Part shown: piece after piece, positions 19,055-30,735 of the stretch | How positions within the stretch are numbered: the first letter of the stretch is position 1 | Layout: every line of letters begins with the position of its first letter | Source: Rhizomys pruinosus | Taxonomy: Eukaryota > Chordata > Mammalia > Rodentia > Spalacidae | Length of the DNA: 64,000 nt | Reading direction: 5' to 3' | Assembly: GCA_009823505.1 (NCBI GenBank) | Contig: VZQC01004541.1 | Coordinates: 446,299 to 510,298, forward strand | Program-made: the position numbers and the translations under genes | The notes under the pieces: model-generated | Told to the model about the DNA's origin: nothing | The model's database searches: none | What the model saw: the letters and a program-made list of their open reading frames with translations, nothing else

Positions 19055-21176
19055 ACTAGCATCCACAGATGAGGGATACCATTCATCATTTGTTTTTCTG
19101 GGACTGTGTTAGTTCACTTAACATAATACCTTCTAGTTCCATCAATTTGCCTGCAAAGTTCATGATGTCATCTTTCTCACCATTGCATAGAACCACATTG
19201 TGTAGAGGTACCACATTTTCTCTATCTACTTGTCAGTTGAGGGGACTTGGATTGGTTCCAGCTCTTTGCTATTGTTAAGAGAGTTGAAATAAACATGGCT
19301 GTGCATGTATCTCTGCAGTAGGATGAGTCTTGTGGGTATATACCCAGGAGTGGTATGGCTGGGTCAGCTGGTAAGCTCATTTTGAGTCTTTTAAGTGTTC
19401 TCCACACTGCTTTCCATAATAGTGGTTATATGAGTTTACATTCTCACCAGCAGTGGATGAGTGTTCCCCTTTCCCCACAACCTCTCCAGCATTTTGGTAT
19501 TTGTTTTCTTGATCCTAGCCAGCCTTATCAGAGTGAGATGATATCTTAAAGTGGTTTTAACTTGCATTTCCTTAATTATTAGTGATGTTGAACATGTTTT
19601 AAGATGTTTCTCAGCCATCTCTGTTTGCTCACTTGTGAAGTCTCTGTTCAGCTCTTTACTCCATCTTTTGAATGAGTCATTTGTTTTCTTCTTTGTTTTT
19701 TGTTTGATATATTCTGGAAGTTAATGCTTTGTCAGATGAATCAGGAGTGAAGGTTTCCTCCCACTCTGTGGGTCTTCTCTTCACTTCCCTGATTCTTTCC
19801 TCTGCTGTACAGAAGCTTTTGAGTTTAATAAGGTCTCATTTGTCAATTGTCAACCTTATTTCCTGCACAGCTGCTGTCTAATTTAGAAAGTATTTTCCTA
19901 TGCCTATGTTTTATAGGTTGCTGCCAACTTTTTCTTCTATCACCTTCAGAGGTTTGGGTTTCACGTTGAGATCTGTGATCCATTTGGAGTTGATTATTAT
20001 ACAGGGTGAAAGGTAGGGGTTTAATTTTATTCTTCTACAAGTGGTGATCCAATTTCGCCAACACCATTTGCTGAAGATGCTTTCTTTCCTCCATTGAGTC
20101 TTTTTGGCTCCCTTGTCAAATATGAGGTGGCTGAAATTGTATGTGCTCAAGTTTGGATCTTCAGTTTTGTTCCTTTGGTCTATGGGTCTGTTTTTGTACC
20201 AGTACCAGGCTGTTTTTATGACTATAACCCTGTAGTATAGTTTGAAGTCTAGTATAGAGATCACCCCCTGTATTGCTCTTGTCACTCAGGATTGCTTTGG
20301 CTATTCGGGGTCTTTTGTTTTTCCATATAAATTAAGGATTTTTTTCCAAGCCTGTGAAGAAACACTTGGGGATTTTAATTGGGATTGCATTAAATCTGTA
20401 TATTAATTTGGGTAGAGTGGGTATTTTTACAATATTAATTTTCCAATCCATGAGCATGGGAGGTCTTTCCATCTTCTGATGTCTTCTTCAATCTCCTTCA
20501 GAGGTTTAAAAATTTTTGTTGTAGAGATTTGTGGGGTCTTTGGTTAGCTTTGGTCCTAGGTATTTTATTGTTTTTGAGGGTATTGTGAGTGGGAAGGTCT
20601 CCTTGTATTCCTTCTTCAGTTGCTTGTTGTTGGTGTAAAGAAAGGCTACTTATTTTTCTAGGTTAATTTTGTATCCCACCACTTTACTGAAACTTTTAAT
20701 CATTTCCTAGAGTTTTCTGGTGGAGTTTTTAGCATCCCTTAAGTAAACAATCATACCATTAGCAAAAAGGGATAGCTTGACTACCTCTTTTCCAATTAGT
20801 ACTCTTTTAATTTCCTTTTCTTACCTTATTGCCCTAACAAATATTTCAAACACTATATTGAAGAAGAGTGGTGACAGGGGAGCATCCTTGCTGAGTTCCT
20901 ACCTTTAAGGGGAATGTTTCTGACTTATCTCCATTAAGGATGAGGTTGGCTGTGGGTTTCTCGTATATGCCTTTAATTATATTGAGGAATAAGCCCTCCA
21001 AACCAATTCCCTCTAGGACTTTAAGCATGAAGGGACACTGGATTTTGGCAAAGGCTTTTTCTGCATCAATTGAGATGATCATGTGGTTTTTGTCTTTCAG
21101 TCCATTTATGTGTTTGATTTTCATATGTTGAACCATCCCTGCATCTCTGGCCTGGGCTTTTTTTAGTTGGGAGGTT
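19055..21176 (-). mobile_element. L1 LINE, 5'-truncated, ORF2 portion
   Basis: Minus-strand L1 ORF2 from the reverse-transcriptase domain to the C-terminus. It is cut on the 5' side by a poly-T tract at 21178. Confidence 0.92.
19222..21136 (-). pseudogene. L1 ORF2 (reverse transcriptase to C-terminus), broken
   Basis: The fragment at 21136-20846 carries the [12 protein letters not shown] and QQGC blocks of the L1 reverse transcriptase. 20285-19911 carries the C-terminal block with [13 protein letters not shown]. At about 20765-20790 the minus strand encodes LFANGMIVY where active L1 has FADD, so both catalytic aspartates are lost. Multiple stops and frameshifts separate the fragments. Confidence 0.9.
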
Positions 21177-21177
21177 T

Positions 21178-21212
21178 CTTTTTTTTCTTTTTTTTTTTTT
21201 TTTTTTTTTTTT
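21178..21212 (+). repeat. Poly-T tract
   Basis: Nearly pure T run at the junction of the minus-strand L1 and the plus-strand L1 3' UTR. Confidence 0.9.
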
Positions 21213-21918
21213 CAGGGGGTAAAAAGGTAATTCATGGATGAACATACCATCCAAAATAGTGTGTATGCCCAAAGTAACCTACCATAACTAATTAGTGCTG
21301 CTTAAATACCTATATAGCTAATTTGCTTTGTGCTTCATTAGTAGGATCGAAAGGTTTACTACTCCTGAACAAACTGTCCCAGCCCATGAAAAGGAAAACC
21401 ACAGAATTGACCAGAAATCCAAGTCCAACAGCTCCAGAAGAGAGAGAGGACAGTTTTTTCTTCTCATCCACCTGTGCCCTTTTCTAAAGGCCAGGGAACA
21501 ATCTGTGGAGAGGGGGCGTGGTAGAATGTAAAGGCTGCGATTGGGGGTGAATGATGAAACTACACAGCAATGTAGTATGGGTCTGGACACTCATTTGATC
21601 AACTTGATTGAACAAACAACCTGTTCACCCCCCACTGAATGGTGAATGGTGGGACCCATGAGATGAGTGGGTTTGGGCACAACAGCATGCAGATTGGTTT
21701 TGCATGAGGTATGCTTTTACTCATGATTTCTTCACTTTTTTTTTTAAAAAATGAAAAAAACCCCCCTGAAAGATGCAGGACAGTTATGCAAATACATGAT
21801 CTGGGATGGGGTGGGGGTGGGGGGGAAGGGAAAGGGAAATATGCCTGATCTGAATGGAAAAATGATGTAAATCGAAATGCAACAAACCATCGATAAAAAT
21901 GTAAATTAAAAAAAAAAA
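21213..21918 (+). mobile_element. L1 3' UTR, plus orientation
   Basis: Ends in a G-rich polypurine tract (about 21807-21838) and AAATTAAAAAAAAAAAC, typical of rodent L1 3' ends. The reverse complement of the same sequence is at 23075-23835. Confidence 0.7.
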
Positions 21919-21921
21919 CAA

Positions 21922-22020
21922 ATGGTTGTTAGCTGCATGGGGGTGCGGGGATATAGAACGACCGGTCCTGCTGTAAGAGACAGCCATGCTGCGTGCGATC
22001 TCTGAGCTATCTCTGTAGCC
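21922..22020 (-). mobile_element. B2-type SINE, partial and degraded
   Basis: The right end reads 'gatctctgagctatctctg' plus TAGCCCA, the complement of a B2 head. Internal deletions are present. Confidence 0.6.
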
Positions 22021-22627
22021 CACTTTGTAACGGGTTCTTTTTTTATTAGTTTTGAATTACTGACTTTTTATGAATTTTTTTTTTGGTTTCATATATAATA
22101 ATTTTTCAATCTTTAGTTGAATTGCCTTTATACCAAACAGCCCGTTCTCCATCAGGACCTTTGGCAGCATCCCATCTCCCCCCGAGTTCACACGTCCTTT
22201 GATTCCTTGTCATTTGAGCTCATGAGTTGCATTCACAAATACTCTCCCACTCATCTCTCAGTGGCCAGCTTCATCCCCTGACTCTGTCAGCCTATCTAAA
22301 GTCTCTTTTCCTCAAATGAAGGCCAGTTCTTCCTCAACTGACCACCCATCTCCTGCTCCAATATTTCCTCAGCAACAGTTTTGGGCTTGCTAACCCATTT
22401 TTCTCGCGTTCTCTCTGGACTTTTGTCAGCGAGCTTGGCATGGGTCCTGGTCATGGCTGACATCCATGCTGTTAGGTTCATGTGAACAGGGTCCTCAGGA
22501 GCTTGGTAGGATTCATTTGTTTTGGGGTCTTGCACCACCTCCCAGGCTCTTACGATCTTTCTGCCCCTTTCCACAATGTTCCCCTGAGCCCTGGGTTAGG
22601 TGGGACCATTTGCATTTCTTTTTTTTT
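22021..22627 (-). other. Unclassified retroelement-like sequence
   Basis: The minus strand has a 92-codon open frame (22574-22296) without a recognised domain. The stretch GGGGCAGAAAGATCGTAAGA resembles rodent retroelement internal sequence, but I cannot name the family. Confidence 0.35.
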
Positions 22628-22893
22628 TATTTAAAAATTTTATTTATTTTTGGTTGTAATTGTTTATGAATGCACTGTTTGCATGTAGGTTTGTTGCACC
22701 GTGTCGTGCACACGCCACGGGGGGTCAGCAGAGGGTCTCGGATCACCCAGGGAACTGGAGTTCTCCTGGACATTGGAGTTACAGCGTTCTTTCTAGCAGC
22801 CACCTTGTGCGTGCTGGGGGATCGAACTCGGGGGTCCTCTGCAAGACAGTTGGTGCTCTTAACCAAACCGATAGCTATCTCTCCCAGCCCCAA
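22628..22893 (-). mobile_element. B2-type SINE with many extra bases
   Basis: Minus-strand B2, recognisable by GATCGAACTCGGGGGTCC and CTATCTCTCCCAGCCCC. Several single-base insertions relative to other copies in the window (extra G, C, A) suggest poor consensus quality. Confidence 0.85.
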
Positions 22894-23074
22894 CCATTTT
22901 GCCAATTTCTTAACGATACTTTTCTGTGGACAAGGAGACTATGACAGTTATTCATGATGGTCAACTTCTATTTATTTATTGATGTTATTGATTTATTTAT
23001 TTATATTTATTATTAGTATCTGAGTTCTCCAACCCTTTGTGTAAATGCTTGGTCTCTTGACGGCTTGATTTTTC

Positions 23075-23835
23075 TTTTTTTTTTTTTTTTTTTCCATTTT
23101 TTTTTTGTTATTGATGCGTCGTGTAGTTCATAACACATTTTCCAATGAAGTTCAAGGCATAGTTCCCTTTCCCTTCCCCCACCCAACCGCCCAACCCCAC
23201 CACCACCCCACCCAATCCAGATCATGCATCTGCGAACTGTCCGGCAGCTTTCTCTCAGTTTTTTTTTCATTTTTAGCAATAGTGATAATTTAGGAGTACA
23301 AGCCATCCTTCATGTAAAACCAAAAACCAAGCAGTTGTGCCCAAACAAACCCACACAGCTCATGGTCCCCACCATCCAGCGGGGGGCGAGGGGGGGCTTG
23401 TATATTCAATCAGTTGATCAAATGAATGTCCAAACTATATTGCTGTATTTCAATCAAACCTTTCATCCCAATGGCAGCCCTTACATGCTACCACGCCCCC
23501 CCTCTTCCACAGATGGTTTTCCCTAGGTTTAGAAAGGGGCACAGGTGGATGTGAGGCAAAACAGAAATCAGTCTGCTTCCTCGGAGCTGTTGTCCTTGGA
23601 CTCTGGTCATTCTGGCTGTTTCGCCTTTCATTTTCTATCGGTCATCGGGCTTGACAGTTTGGTCCATGGACTAACCTTTCAGATCCTATAATGAAGCAGC
23701 AAAATCAGTAGATATATAGGTATGTAAACAGCACTAATTAGTTAGGTAGTTCTACTTTGGATAGACAACAATGTTTGGATGTAATGTTAATCCATGAATT
23801 ACATTTTTTCTACCGCCTGATAAATATGCACAGGG
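23075..23835 (-). mobile_element. L1 3' UTR, minus orientation
   Basis: Inverted relative of 21213-21918: shared 'cagcactaattagttaggta', 'atccatgaattac', and a C-rich (polypurine complement) tract at 23160-23215 next to a poly-T run. Confidence 0.7.
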
Positions 23836-24450
23836 TCTGACTTTGTGGCTTATAAACATCTCCTAACCATAGAGGATGTAAGCTTGTGGTGGTCACGCGC
23901 AGCAGGCTCGCCGGCAAGAACTTTCACGCGGACAACAGGATTCTTCTGCAAGGCAAACTTTATTGTGTAACAGCTCTATCGTGAAAAGGACCCCGAAAAT
24001 GGGGCAGAAGCACTGCTTTTATAGCAGTCTAGAGGGCTCATGCATGCTCTGGATAGGTGCACAATCCAATGCCTCATTTGCATACCAAAAGTGTGGGCTC
24101 GAACATCCTGTGTTTAATGAGCATCCTGTTTATATTACGAGGAGGAAGTAAGGAGGGGAAGGGCAGGACTTGCAAAACGTGTTTTAGATAAGCTTGGAAT
24201 GTCCTTATGCTTATCTTACGTGGAGGAAGTAAAGTGAAACTAGCCTTTCTTGCTCGATGGGCGGGAGTGAGTTCACAAAACTCTAACACAGGCTTTCTTT
24301 AATGAAGCAGGCTACCAACATTGTGGCATCAGCCGTGGGTTATTCCTCCAAGGGAGAGCCAATAGCAAATTAGACTTTGGGATATACAGGCATATGGGAG
24401 CCTCTGCTGGGGACAGTATTTCCAGGCAGTGAGGTGTAGCGTGCTGACGG
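23836..24450 (-). repeat. Unnamed interspersed repeat, interrupted by an IAP-like LTR
   Basis: The flanks of the LTR (23836-23889 and 24327-24450) join to match 28510-28710, where the same repeat is uninterrupted (CATCTCCTAACC, 'gggttattcctccaagg', 'acagtatttccaggcag'). The family is not recognised. Confidence 0.7.
23890..24320 (-). mobile_element. Solo IAP/ERVK-like LTR with 6-bp target duplication
   Basis: The minus strand reads TGTTGGTAGCC ... GCGTGACCA, 431 bp. It contains CAATAAAGTTTGCC (polyadenylation signal) followed by GCAGAAGAATCCTG, as in IAP LTRs. Perfect 6-bp duplication TTGTGG at 23884-23889 and 24321-24326; 6 bp is usual for IAP/ERVK. The empty site is seen in the copy near 28565-28580. 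Confidence 0.85.
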
Positions 24451-25904
24451 AGGAGTCTTGCTTGACTCATGAGACCCATATTTGCTTTATATATATATTG
24501 GTTTAGTGGCCTTTGGTAAACACTCTCTGGTATTCCAGAGCCATCTGTACACTTGCATACTTGCATGTGTGGTCTCAATACAATTTTCCCATGCTTTAAA
24601 GGTCCAGGTTTTGACAGCAGGGCCTTATTGGCCCGCTTCTGCTTGCAGGTATCCCAGTTTTAAGGGCAAGGAGCCTTTAACTTGTGTGGGGGTTTGGATC
24701 CCCCTGTCCAAATCTCCTTGGTGGAATAAGCCATTGGCTGATGTCAGAGCTCCTGTATTTATATTTGGCTTAAGCGCATAGCTTAAGGAGACTTTAGTAT
24801 TATATTTTGGTTCTGATGAGAATAATCCTTTTCCACAGTTCCTATGTCTATTTAGTCAATTAAAGAAGGCAGTTGTTTAAGTTTTTAATAAGAGTTACCT
24901 CTATAATAGTTTGGCTCCAATGTACAGTTTGGAGAACACCTCAACATCATAGTTTCTCCTTGTTCTTAAGCCCGCACTGGGCTGGGCGTGCGCAGTGGGA
25001 TGTGCTCTACTGTCCCAGCGGTCGTCCCTCTCTGTGCTCCTTCCTAATCTTATGCGATGCACCGTCCCGGCTTTAGGTTTATCGTCGACGCTGTAGACAT
25101 GCCGACCTAGCTTCATAGCTGCATTCCGACCTACCGCGGCACTCTTATAAATAGTTGTTATAAATTGGAATCCACAGAGGGGTTTGATGTTGTAGCAAAA
25201 TCTAAGTCTTTTCTTTTTCTTCCGTTCAATGTTCATAAGGACCAACCTTTCTGTTCTGTTGGCAACTTTTCGGGTACAATCCTGCACAATGAGAAGCTGT
25301 ATCTTTTCTTTCTATTTCCTTTCTCACAGCTGGGAAGTTGGTGATATTTTGACCTGTTGGAACTACAAATCTTTTCCCCGTAGTTTTACGATTTGAATTG
25401 GCAAGGTTTTTGACAAAAAGGTTCATATCTCATCTGTATCCCCCCCCCTTTTTTAGGTTTTTGTGTTTTTTGACCCATTGGTTTTCCAGAAGCCAGTTTT
25501 TATTTATACATAACTATCAGGGTGAACTCAGGCACAGATTTTTCATCAATCACCCCATGCTGTTTTGGGTGATCTGTATGATGGATTTAAATTTGGGAAG
25601 CAACCTTAATTTTTCATTTAAATCATCTAAAGAGATGCTACAAAGAATGACTACTGTACAACAGAAAAATTATAGAGAACATTTGATGTGCCAATCCCAA
25701 AGTTAATTGTTATAAGATTTTTATGTAAAAGAAACAAATGTGGACAACGCGCAATTATATCTCCATTTAAACTCAAGATGCATTACACATTTGTATGCGA
25801 GCCCTGTAAACCAATGTGTTGAATATCACACATATTTACCTTTTACTAAGTCCTAAAAACAACCATGTAACCCATAGACAGAGCCTGGGCAAAACTGGAT
25901 ACTT
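24451..25904. other. Unclassified sequence, no gene seen
   Basis: Includes a CpG-containing stretch at about 24985-25145 that stands out from AT-rich surroundings. The minus-strand frames 25287-24901 and 25426-25226 have no recognised domain. Could be an unrecognised retroelement interior. Confidence 0.35.
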
Positions 25905-26462
25905 GTTTGAACTCATGTCATTTAAATATAGCATTATCAACATATAACACCCGTGTCCCTCTCCCTCCCCTCCCACCCTTCCCAATTCACCAATTCAAGT
26001 CGTTTTCTGATTGCAAGTCCTTTTCGTTGTTTCTTTACTCTGGCATTTTCCTCTTCCATGAGAAATATTTTATTTTATATCTGGGTATTGGCACTCGCAT
26101 CCACATAATGAGGACAACCATGTCGTTTTTTTTCTGTGGACGTGTGTTATTCACTTAACAATGTCCTTTCAGCTCCACCCAATTTACTGCAAAGTTCATG
26201 TGTTGTCCCTCTTTATCCGCTGCATAGAACGCCATTGTATACATGTACCAACTTTTCTCTAACCACTCAGTCAGGTGAGGGGCACCTGGGCTGGTTCCAG
26301 CTTTTTGCTATTGAAACAGAGCTGCAAAAACATACTGTGCATGTGATCTTCATGCACAGTAAGTATGTGGTAACAGCCCATGGAGTGTTGACGGGTCAAT
26401 GGCAGGCTCATGTTTTGAGTCTTCACAGGGTTCTCCACAACTGTTTCCATAAGTTGCTGTAA
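25905..26462 (-). mobile_element. L1 fragment (ORF2 3' end and 3' UTR)
   Basis: Matches the minus-strand L1 at 19090-19440 ('ggctggttccagctttttgc', 'gagggcacctgg'-like blocks) with many small indels. A pyrimidine-rich tract at 25955-25985 corresponds to the 3' UTR polypurine tract. Confidence 0.75.
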
Positions 26463-28509
26463 CCTAATCCATCTTATATATGTCGGCAGAAAACCCATCT
26501 CACTTCTCAAGGATAGGCATCAACTTAAGTAGAAAGGAATGGAAAAAATATTCCAAGAAATGGTAATCAAAAAGAAGCAGGAGTTGCTATTTTAATATCA
26601 GACAAAAATGACTTCAAGTAAAAGAATAGAAAGAAGACAAAGAGGGCCATACACTTTATCAAAAGAACAATGACCATGAAGATTCACATCAGACTATATT
26701 ATGCCCAAACTCTGGTGCAAAACTTTTTAATAAAGAAATCCTCTAGGACCTCAAGGCACAGATTTAACCCAGCCACACTCAATGTAGGGGACTTCATGTC
26801 CCCCACTAAAGTCCTTTGGACAGATTGAGTGGACAAAGAATAAACAGAGAGACTCTGAACTATATAACCAAAATTGAAAGAACCTGAAACTGGGCAAGTC
26901 AACACTCCAAAACAGGAGATAAAAATGAAGGCATCTCTGAAGCCTTAACACAGTGAAGGAAGCATTTGGAGATTCACATCAGAATACAGCAAAGGAAACC
27001 CGCATGCCAAGGCATCAACAAGGAACACATGGAAAAAAGTGCAGAATCATTCACCACACCAAGGACTACCAAAACCCTTAGGAGATTTCCTAAAGTGGAA
27101 TCTCCATGGAGGATAGCCCCAGGTACACAGCATATTAGAGGAAATCACAGACATATAAAAGAAACCAAAGAATAAAAGAAACAAGTCAAGGATGAACGGG
27201 AGAGAGAATTTAAAACTAAGAAGGTAACCAAGGGAGTGAACATGACAAACTCCATGAAAGAACTAGCTGGGAGAGAATGAAACATTCAGACGGAAGTGGA
27301 AACACATAAAAGATCCCATGCTGAAAAAAAAAAACCAACCGGCAAACAAGAGATACAGAAGAGCTGGAAAGCTCCAAAAGGAAGTGGATAATACTAAAGA
27401 AATCACAGGTATGAAATAGAAAAGGAAATAGTAACACTCATCCAATCAGTGAGGAAAGGAAAGGGAGAAACAGCCTGAGAGGTAGAATGGATGCAGAGCA
27501 GAAAAAAGAGATCAGACCTGTGTAAGATAACACAGAACAACTAAAAAAGCTCAAAATAAGATTATATAAAAATTTTTAAATATACAAAAGTGGAACACCA
27601 GAAGAATGTGGGAACCACTACTGTGAAAAGATCAAACTCTGCATCACAGGGCAATAGAGGAAGGAGAAACTAATCCCCATGAGAAATGGTATTGATCAGA
27701 TCTTCAAACAGAAGATAGATGAAAATTTCCCCAAACTTAAAAAAAAAGGCAAGCCCATACAAATCCACGAAGAAGCACATGGTAGAACTCAACGGACAAG
27801 ATCCAGCAGAGAAATCCCCATTGCATATTATTAGTTAAAATGCCTAGTGCCCAAACAAGCCAAAATTCTGAAAGCCACAAAAAAAACAAAGATTACAATC
27901 AGGGGAAACTCCTATCAGAATTACAACTGACTTCTCAGCGTCAAACCATGAAAGCAAGAAGAGATGTGCAAAGCATTCCCATGTTAAAGGACAATATAGA
28001 TGCCAAACCCGGGTTACTATACCCAGCAAAAAATGTCAAGTTAAAATTGAAGAAGATGAGAAAAGCTTCCATGACCTAAATAAAGATGTAGAGATATATG
28101 TCCAGAAAAATCAACCCTTCAGAGAGTCCTTGAAAGCAATCAAAAGACAGAGGAGAGGATCAACTTATCCCCTATCACCTAGAAAGAGAAATTATTCCTA
28201 GCACTTGGGAGGCAGAGGCAGGTGGGAATCTCTGTGAGTTCAAGGCCAGCCTGGTCTACAGATTGAGTTCCAGGCCAATTTGGGCTATAGGGAGAACCTG
28301 GTCTCAAAAAGAGAGAGAGAAATTATGAGAAAGATAACGCAAGAAAGTAACCTAGAAAAAAATGCAAGTGTGTATAAGTGAACGGAAGCAACACACATTT
28401 TTCAATTATACTAAATATTATGGACTACACTTCCCCGAATCAAAAGACACAGACCTGTGAAGAGGGATTTGGAGAACAGAAACCCCATCTTATAGCTGTC
28501 TGCAAGAAA
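26463..28509 (+). mobile_element. L1 segment, circularly permuted copy of 31005-32973
   Basis: 26463-26860 matches L1 ORF2 endonuclease sequence at about 32591-32973. 26861-28509 matches ORF1 to ORF2 start at 31005-32624. The order is reversed relative to a normal L1. It contains the same nested SINE as the other copy and many extra single-base indels. Confidence 0.8.
28196..28316 (+). mobile_element. B1 SINE (5'-truncated) nested in L1
   Basis: Same truncated start (CCTAGCACTTGGGAGGC) and same insertion point (after AGAGAAATTAT) as the SINE at 32309-32425. Confidence 0.85.
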
Positions 28510-28710
28510 TTAAATATGACAGGGTCTTACTGTGGCTTATAACATCTCCTAACCTGTAGAGGATGTAGGCATGTGGCATCAGCCATGGGTTATTCCTCCA
28601 AGGAGAGAGCCAATAGCCAATTAGATTTGGGATATACAGGCACATGGCTGCCTCTGCTGCACAGTATTTCCAGGCAGGTGAGGTGTAGCTGGTGCTGACA
28701 GTGGAGTCTA
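28510..28710 (-). repeat. Unnamed interspersed repeat, uninterrupted copy
   Basis: Second copy of the repeat at 23836-24450, lacking the IAP-like LTR. It shows the pre-insertion site. Confidence 0.7.
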
Positions 28711-28712
28711 AG

Positions 28713-28862
28713 CTAACAACCATTTGTAACTTCAGTTCCAGGGAATCCAACACTCTCTTCTGGCCTCCAAGGGTTTTGCATACACACAGGCAAAAATGCT
28801 CATGTGCATAAAATAGCTAACTAAATAATATTTTTTGCTAAATAAATATTTTTAAAAGGAGA
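28713..28862 (+). mobile_element. B2-type SINE, headless
   Basis: Begins GCTAACAACCATTTGTAAC, has CTTCAGTTCCAGGGAATCC, tail ATAAAATAGCTAAC. Confidence 0.75.
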
Positions 28863-29092
28863 AATGGCTCAACATAAAGGCACTTGCCTCTTAACCTGAC
28901 AACCTGAGTTCAGTCCCTGGCACCCACACAATAGTAGGAGGGAAATGATGCCCACAAGTTGTCCCCTGACCTATACATGCATGCTGTAGCACACACTCAT
29001 GCAAGCATGCACATACACATACTTACTTGCTCCCACACAGATGCACATGCCAAACACACAAATACAAAATAAATGGAAAATAATTTTAAAGA
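28863..29092 (+). mobile_element. B4/ID-type SINE
   Basis: 'aaatggctcaacataaagg', 'ctgacaacctgagttcagtc', 'agttgtcccctgacctatac', CA-rich tail. Confidence 0.75.
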
Positions 29093-29229
29093 AATTTGAA
29101 TGAAAATATGTCTCTACCTAGTAGAAGCCCATATCCTGGAAAAGAATTGTCTCAAGCCACCATGAAAGACACCAGCCACATTTCTTTTATTATTTCCCAG
29201 GCAGCTGGGAACTAATAAAAGAAATGAGG

Positions 29230-29468
29230 TGGACACTAGAGAGATGGCTCAGTGGTTAAGAGTACTGGCTGCTCTTGCAGAGGGCCTGTGTTTGATTCCC
29301 AGCACCTACATAGTAGTAGCTAATAACCATCCATAACTCAAGTACCAGGGGATCCGATGGCCTCTTCTGACTTCCATGGGCATTGCATGACATAGGTGCA
29401 CTTACACACATCCAGACAATACACGTAAAATAAAATAAAAATAATAAATAAAATGTTTTTTAAAAGAA
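29230..29468 (+). mobile_element. B2-type SINE
   Basis: 'agagatggctcagtggttaa' head, TTTGATTCCCAGCACC B box, AAAATAAAATAAAAATAATA tail. Confidence 0.9.
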
Positions 29469-30212
29469 ATGAGTGTGAGTTCCAAAGATGAAGGATGATA
29501 GAGCATTCCAAAAGAATCTTTAAATTTTTTTTAAAAATCTTTAGATCATAATGAGAAAGAATAACACAGAAGCAGCAGCAGGGAAGAGGAGGCTGTGGGG
29601 AAAGAAGGAAACGAGAGAGGTCTGCACTAGCAAAACTGCAGCCATTAAGTGCAAAACATTAGGGCTAAACAGTTAATTCGATGCAGCTAAAAAGAAATTA
29701 ATGAATTTAAAGGTAGATCTGAGGAAGTCACTCTCTTACAGGGGAAATAATAAGAAAGGAGGATTTAATTAGAAAGTTCAGCAGCATCTACTAAGGCTTC
29801 TGGAAGAATAATAAAAATAAACAGGGGACATCCAAGAACAGAAAAGAGAACAGAGAACCATTTACATGACTGAAGAAAACCTTTTCTACAAATAAGATAA
29901 GTAAAAGCAATTATACATGTTGGTCATATTGAGATGAAGCTGTGGAGCATTAGAGACATTGTGCTCTACCAGCATGGAATCACTACCTTCAAAAGAAGGA
30001 GAACTAGGAAGAGAGGATGTCACAAGAGAGGTGGGCATCCCGACAACAACAGGAAAACACTGAATGTGTGGAGTGACCGACATGCTGAGGGCCCTGCTGC
30101 AGTCATCACACATGGATGCATGTAGCAAATATCACACTGTACCCCCAAAATATGCACAAATATTATCTGGCATTTTTAATTAAATAAATTTGTGGGGGGT
30201 TAGATTTCTTAT
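29469..30212. other. No gene seen; unclassified
   Basis: Purine-rich stretch, then sequence ending CACACTGTACCCCCAAAATA with a T-rich end that looks like an old retroelement 3' end. No coding potential recognised. Confidence 0.35.
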
Positions 30213-30422
30213 CAGGGTCTGGAAAGATGCTCAGCAGTTAAGAGCATTGGCAGCTCTTCTACAGGACCAAGGGTTGGTTCCAAACACCCACAATGGTCCA
30301 TAACTCCAGTTTCAGGGCATCTTACAATCTGTCTAGCTTCCATGGGCATTGCTTGAAAGTAATGTACCTACATACATGCAGGCAAATATGCATCACTAAG
30401 ATAAAATAAATCTATTTTTAAA
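30213..30422 (+). mobile_element. B2-type SINE
   Basis: GGGTCTGGAAAGATGCTCAG head, 'actccagttt' region, ATAAAATAAATC tail. Confidence 0.85.
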
Positions 30423-30513
30423 AAATACTTCTCATAGCCACACAAGACAATGATACAATTATACAACAATCTGCCTGGCTGAAGCACCCAGCCCCTACCA
30501 GTGGTTCAGGTGG

Positions 30514-30735
30514 TCCTGGAAAATCCCCAATCTAAGCTCTGTGCACTCAAGTCTCACAGGGGCAATAGGCCCACCTTTTATACTTGCTAGCAGGGTGACT
30601 CAGCGCCCACCGCCATGCACAGTGTACAAAGCTTAGATCGGGGATTTCCCTTGCTAGCTGGTATAAAAGGTGGGCATATTGCCACTGTGAGACTTGAGTG
30701 CACAGAGCTTAGATTGGGGATTTCCCAGGCCCACC
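30514..30735. repeat. Inverted repeat with two divergent TATA-like boxes
   Basis: The left arm (30514-30598) and right arm (30649-30735) are near reverse complements, with a spacer of about 50 bp. Each arm has TATAAAAGG: minus strand at 30574-30582, plus strand at 30662-30670. The right one points toward the L1 at 30950 onward. Possibly part of an L1 5' region. Confidence 0.85.

Noticed and set aside
22296..22574. 92-codon minus-strand frame as a processed pseudogene of a cellular gene
   Set aside because: I could not match it to any protein family, and neighbouring text resembles retroelement sequence.
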